Shown here: positions 62,481 through 64,000 of the stretch, in pieces
Numbering within the stretch: the stretch's first letter is position 1
How the letters are laid out: each line of letters starts with the position of its first letter
Assembly: GCF_030817315.1 (NCBI RefSeq)
Contig: NZ_JAUSZF010000001.1
Coordinates: 1,968,501-2,032,500, forward strand
DNA length: 64,000 nt
Reading direction: 5' to 3'
Source: Sphingomonas faeni
GTDB taxonomy: Bacteria > Pseudomonadota > Alphaproteobacteria > Sphingomonadales > Sphingomonadaceae
Program-made: the position numbers and the translations under genes
The notes under the pieces: model-generated
What the model was told of the DNA's origin: nothing
Seen by the model: only the letters and a program-made list of their open reading frames with translations
The model's database searches: none

Positions 62481-63634
62481 GCGAACGGCGATCGGTCGTC
62501 GTCATCAGCGACTGGGTCGATGGCTGGCCCCCGGTGGAGCCCGCGGCATCGAGCCACCGTGACCAGGCGGCATGGCGATCGCTCGATCCCGACAGCCAAC
62601 CCTGGAGGGGTGCCGCCACGCACCGCGAACCGGTTGCGGGGGGATATCTGGAACGACTGCCGCTAGCCCTCGTCGCGGCGGGCGTCGTCGAACAGGCGGA
62701 GATCTGGCATCACTGGCGCGGCGATGCCGAACCGCCGTTCCACCGCGACAATCCGGTGCTCGCGCGACGCGCGTTCCGTCTCGATCACGACCACGCTCCG
62801 TTCGCCTCCACCGAGATGATCGACTTCGTGCGAACCTTCGGCGCGCCGCATATCCTCGTCGTGCTCGGCCTCGGCGTCGCGCCGGACCTGCTCGAAGCCT
62901 GCGCCGACAGCATCATCCTCTACAATTCGATCGACGCGCCGTCGCTGCGCGTGCCGCCCGAGGTCAGCGCGCATTTCGACCTCGTCATCACCGGGGAGCA
63001 GTGGCAGTCGGACGAGGTCGAGGCGCGCCACCCCGGCATGCGAACCGCGATCATGCCGATCGGACCCGAATTCGCCGCGACCGATCAATTCCGTCCGCTC
63101 GACACGGTCAAGGACATCGACCTGATCTATGTCGCCGCAGCGCAACCCTATAAGCGCCACGACATCCTCTTCGACGCACTCGCGGAACTGCCGCGCGACG
63201 TGCGCGCGCTCTGCGTGTTCGGCTACGGCGAGGACGCTGACGCGCTCCGCCAACGCGCCCGCGACCAGGACCTGTCGATCGAGTTCGTCGGGCCGCCGGG
63301 CGTGCCGATCGACGAGGTCAATCGCCTGATGAACCGCGCCAGGTTCGGCGTCGTCTGCGGTGTCGACGACGGCGCGCCGGCGATCCTCGCCGAATACATG
63401 CTCGCCGGGCTGCCCGTGCTCGCCAATGCCGATCTGCGCTGCGGATTGCAGTTCATTCTGCCCGAGACCGGCATGACCGCTTCGGCGAACGGGTTTGCCG
63501 ATGCGATCCTTACAATGCGCGAAACCGCCGACGACTTTCGGCCCCGCCAGGCCGTTCTGGACCGTTGGACGTGGACGCATAGCGTGGCCCGATTGGCGCA
63601 GATCATCGAGCGAATACATGATGCAAAGCAATGA
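62468..63634 (+). CDS. Glycosyltransferase (GT4/GT-B type)
   Basis: A 388-residue GT-B-fold glycosyltransferase. The C-terminal donor domain shows LIYVAAAQPYKRHDILFDAL, ALCVFGYGEDADALRQRA, IEFVGPPGVPIDEVNRLMN and the Glu-containing DDGAPAILAEYMLAGLPVLA, the E-x7-E-like donor-binding loop. The N-terminal domain contains SDWVDGWPPVEPAASSHRDQ and HILVVLGLGVAPDLL. GTG 62468 is the furthest start; no ATG follows for a long way. The acceptor is unknown. A second glycosyltransferase gene starts 36 bases downstream, pointing to a glycan-assembly pair or longer cluster beyond the window. Confidence 0.82.
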   Translation: MVALSERRSVVVISDWVDGWPPVEPAASSHRDQAAWRSLDPDSQPWRGAATHREPVAGGYLERLPLALVAAGVVEQAEIWHHWRGDAEPPFHRDNPVLARRAFRLDHDHAPFASTEMIDFVRTFGAPHILVVLGLGVAPDLLEACADSIILYNSIDAPSLRVPPEVSAHFDLVITGEQWQSDEVEARHPGMRTAIMPIGPEFAATDQFRPLDTVKDIDLIYVAAAQPYKRHDILFDALAELPRDVRALCVFGYGEDADALRQRARDQDLSIEFVGPPGVPIDEVNRLMNRARFGVVCGVDDGAPAILAEYMLAGLPVLANADLRCGLQFILPETGMTASANGFADAILTMRETADDFRPRQAVLDRWTWTHSVARLAQIIERIHDAKQ

Positions 63635-63670
63635 CAAATACCTGACCGGCCGTGATGACTTGGCCGGAAC

Positions 63671-64000
63671 ATGGTTTTAGGTTCGAGCAACAACGCGGAT
63701 GACCGCGGATTCGCGGATTGGAAGAGCGTGCACGGTATCGGACCCACCCCCAGCCTCCCGATGTCCGATGATGCAAACGCTCCGCCGCTGATCTGTTTCT
63801 CGCATCTCCGCTGGGATTTCGTCACCCAGCGCCCGCAGCATCTGATGAAGCGGTTCGCGCGGAACCAGAGCGTGTTCGTCTGGGAAGAACACATCCCCTG
63901 CGACCACCCTCTGCCCTTCCTCGAACACCACCCCTTCCCCGCCGACAACGTGATCGCGCTACGCCCCCGCCTGCCGCATTGGTGGAGCGCCGAACAGGTC
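63671..64000 (+). CDS. Glycosyltransferase, N-terminal part (cut by window end)
   Basis: The first 110 codons of a gene that runs past the right edge. After a poorly conserved 35 residues it reads PLICFSHLRWDFVTQRPQHL followed by MKRFARNQSVFVWEEH, the usual opening of GT4-type glycosyltransferases of the 'FSHLRWdfV-QRPQHLM' kind. The first ATG in frame is 63671. An ATG at 63761, closer to the conserved part, is also possible. It follows the previous glycosyltransferase gene by 36 bases and is probably co-transcribed. Confidence 0.8.
   Translation, partial: MVLGSSNNADDRGFADWKSVHGIGPTPSLPMSDDANAPPLICFSHLRWDFVTQRPQHLMKRFARNQSVFVWEEHIPCDHPLPFLEHHPFPADNVIALRPRLPHWWSAEQV

Overview
The window looks like chromosomal DNA of a sphingomonad (Alphaproteobacteria, most likely Sphingomonas or a close relative). 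Reasons are the high GC content, long antisense shadow ORFs from GC-rich codon bias, a large TonB-dependent receptor with no SusD partner, many Tat-exported enzymes, a class II DAHP synthase, a LOV-LuxR photoreceptor and a xanthorhodopsin-type proton pump. No prophage, insertion sequence or CRISPR array was seen.

Region by region. 0.1-5.2 kb is housekeeping: rpsU, cysS, a 2-hydroxyacid dehydrogenase, class II DAHP synthase and tRNA-Glu(CTC), with a nested stem-loop before the tRNA. 5.5-12.7 kb is a light and signalling block: fasciclin protein, renalase-like flavoprotein, then, all on the minus strand, a GAF-GGDEF-EAL protein, two receiver proteins, a LOV-LuxR regulator, a proton-pumping rhodopsin and a frameshifted retinal synthase (blh). 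13.2-17.8 kb is a two-gene xylan side-chain module (GH115, GH51). 18-26.9 kb holds a SIMPL protein, an aldo/keto reductase, katG, a histidine phosphatase/nnrD pair, a glycosyltransferase and a flippase.

27.1-35.9 kb is a nine-gene, tightly overlapping minus-strand operon: MFS importer, cytoplasmic TIM-barrel isomerase, Gfo/Idh oxidoreductase, cytochrome c, Tat-exported TIM barrel, DUF1080 protein, Tat-exported small dehydrogenase subunit, second Tat-exported TIM barrel and GMC flavoprotein. It faces a LacI regulator across a perfect inverted repeat. I read it as a periplasmic 3-keto-glycoside pathway: C3 oxidation of a glycoside, non-hydrolytic cleavage, import, and cytoplasmic re-reduction.

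37.2-56.4 kb is an alpha-mannoside locus: four GH92 enzymes, a GH125 exo-alpha-1,6-mannosidase, a GH43 enzyme, a TonB-dependent receptor, a ROK regulator and a secreted CocE/NonD-type hydrolase. AT-rich operator-like stretches sit before three of its transcription units. 56.6-60.6 kb is a probable general-stress cluster (lipoprotein, CsbD proteins, PAS-LuxR regulator, membrane protein) behind a sequence matching the alphaproteobacterial EcfG promoter. 60.7-64.0 kb encodes a phospholipase D-family enzyme and two glycosyltransferases, the last cut by the window end.
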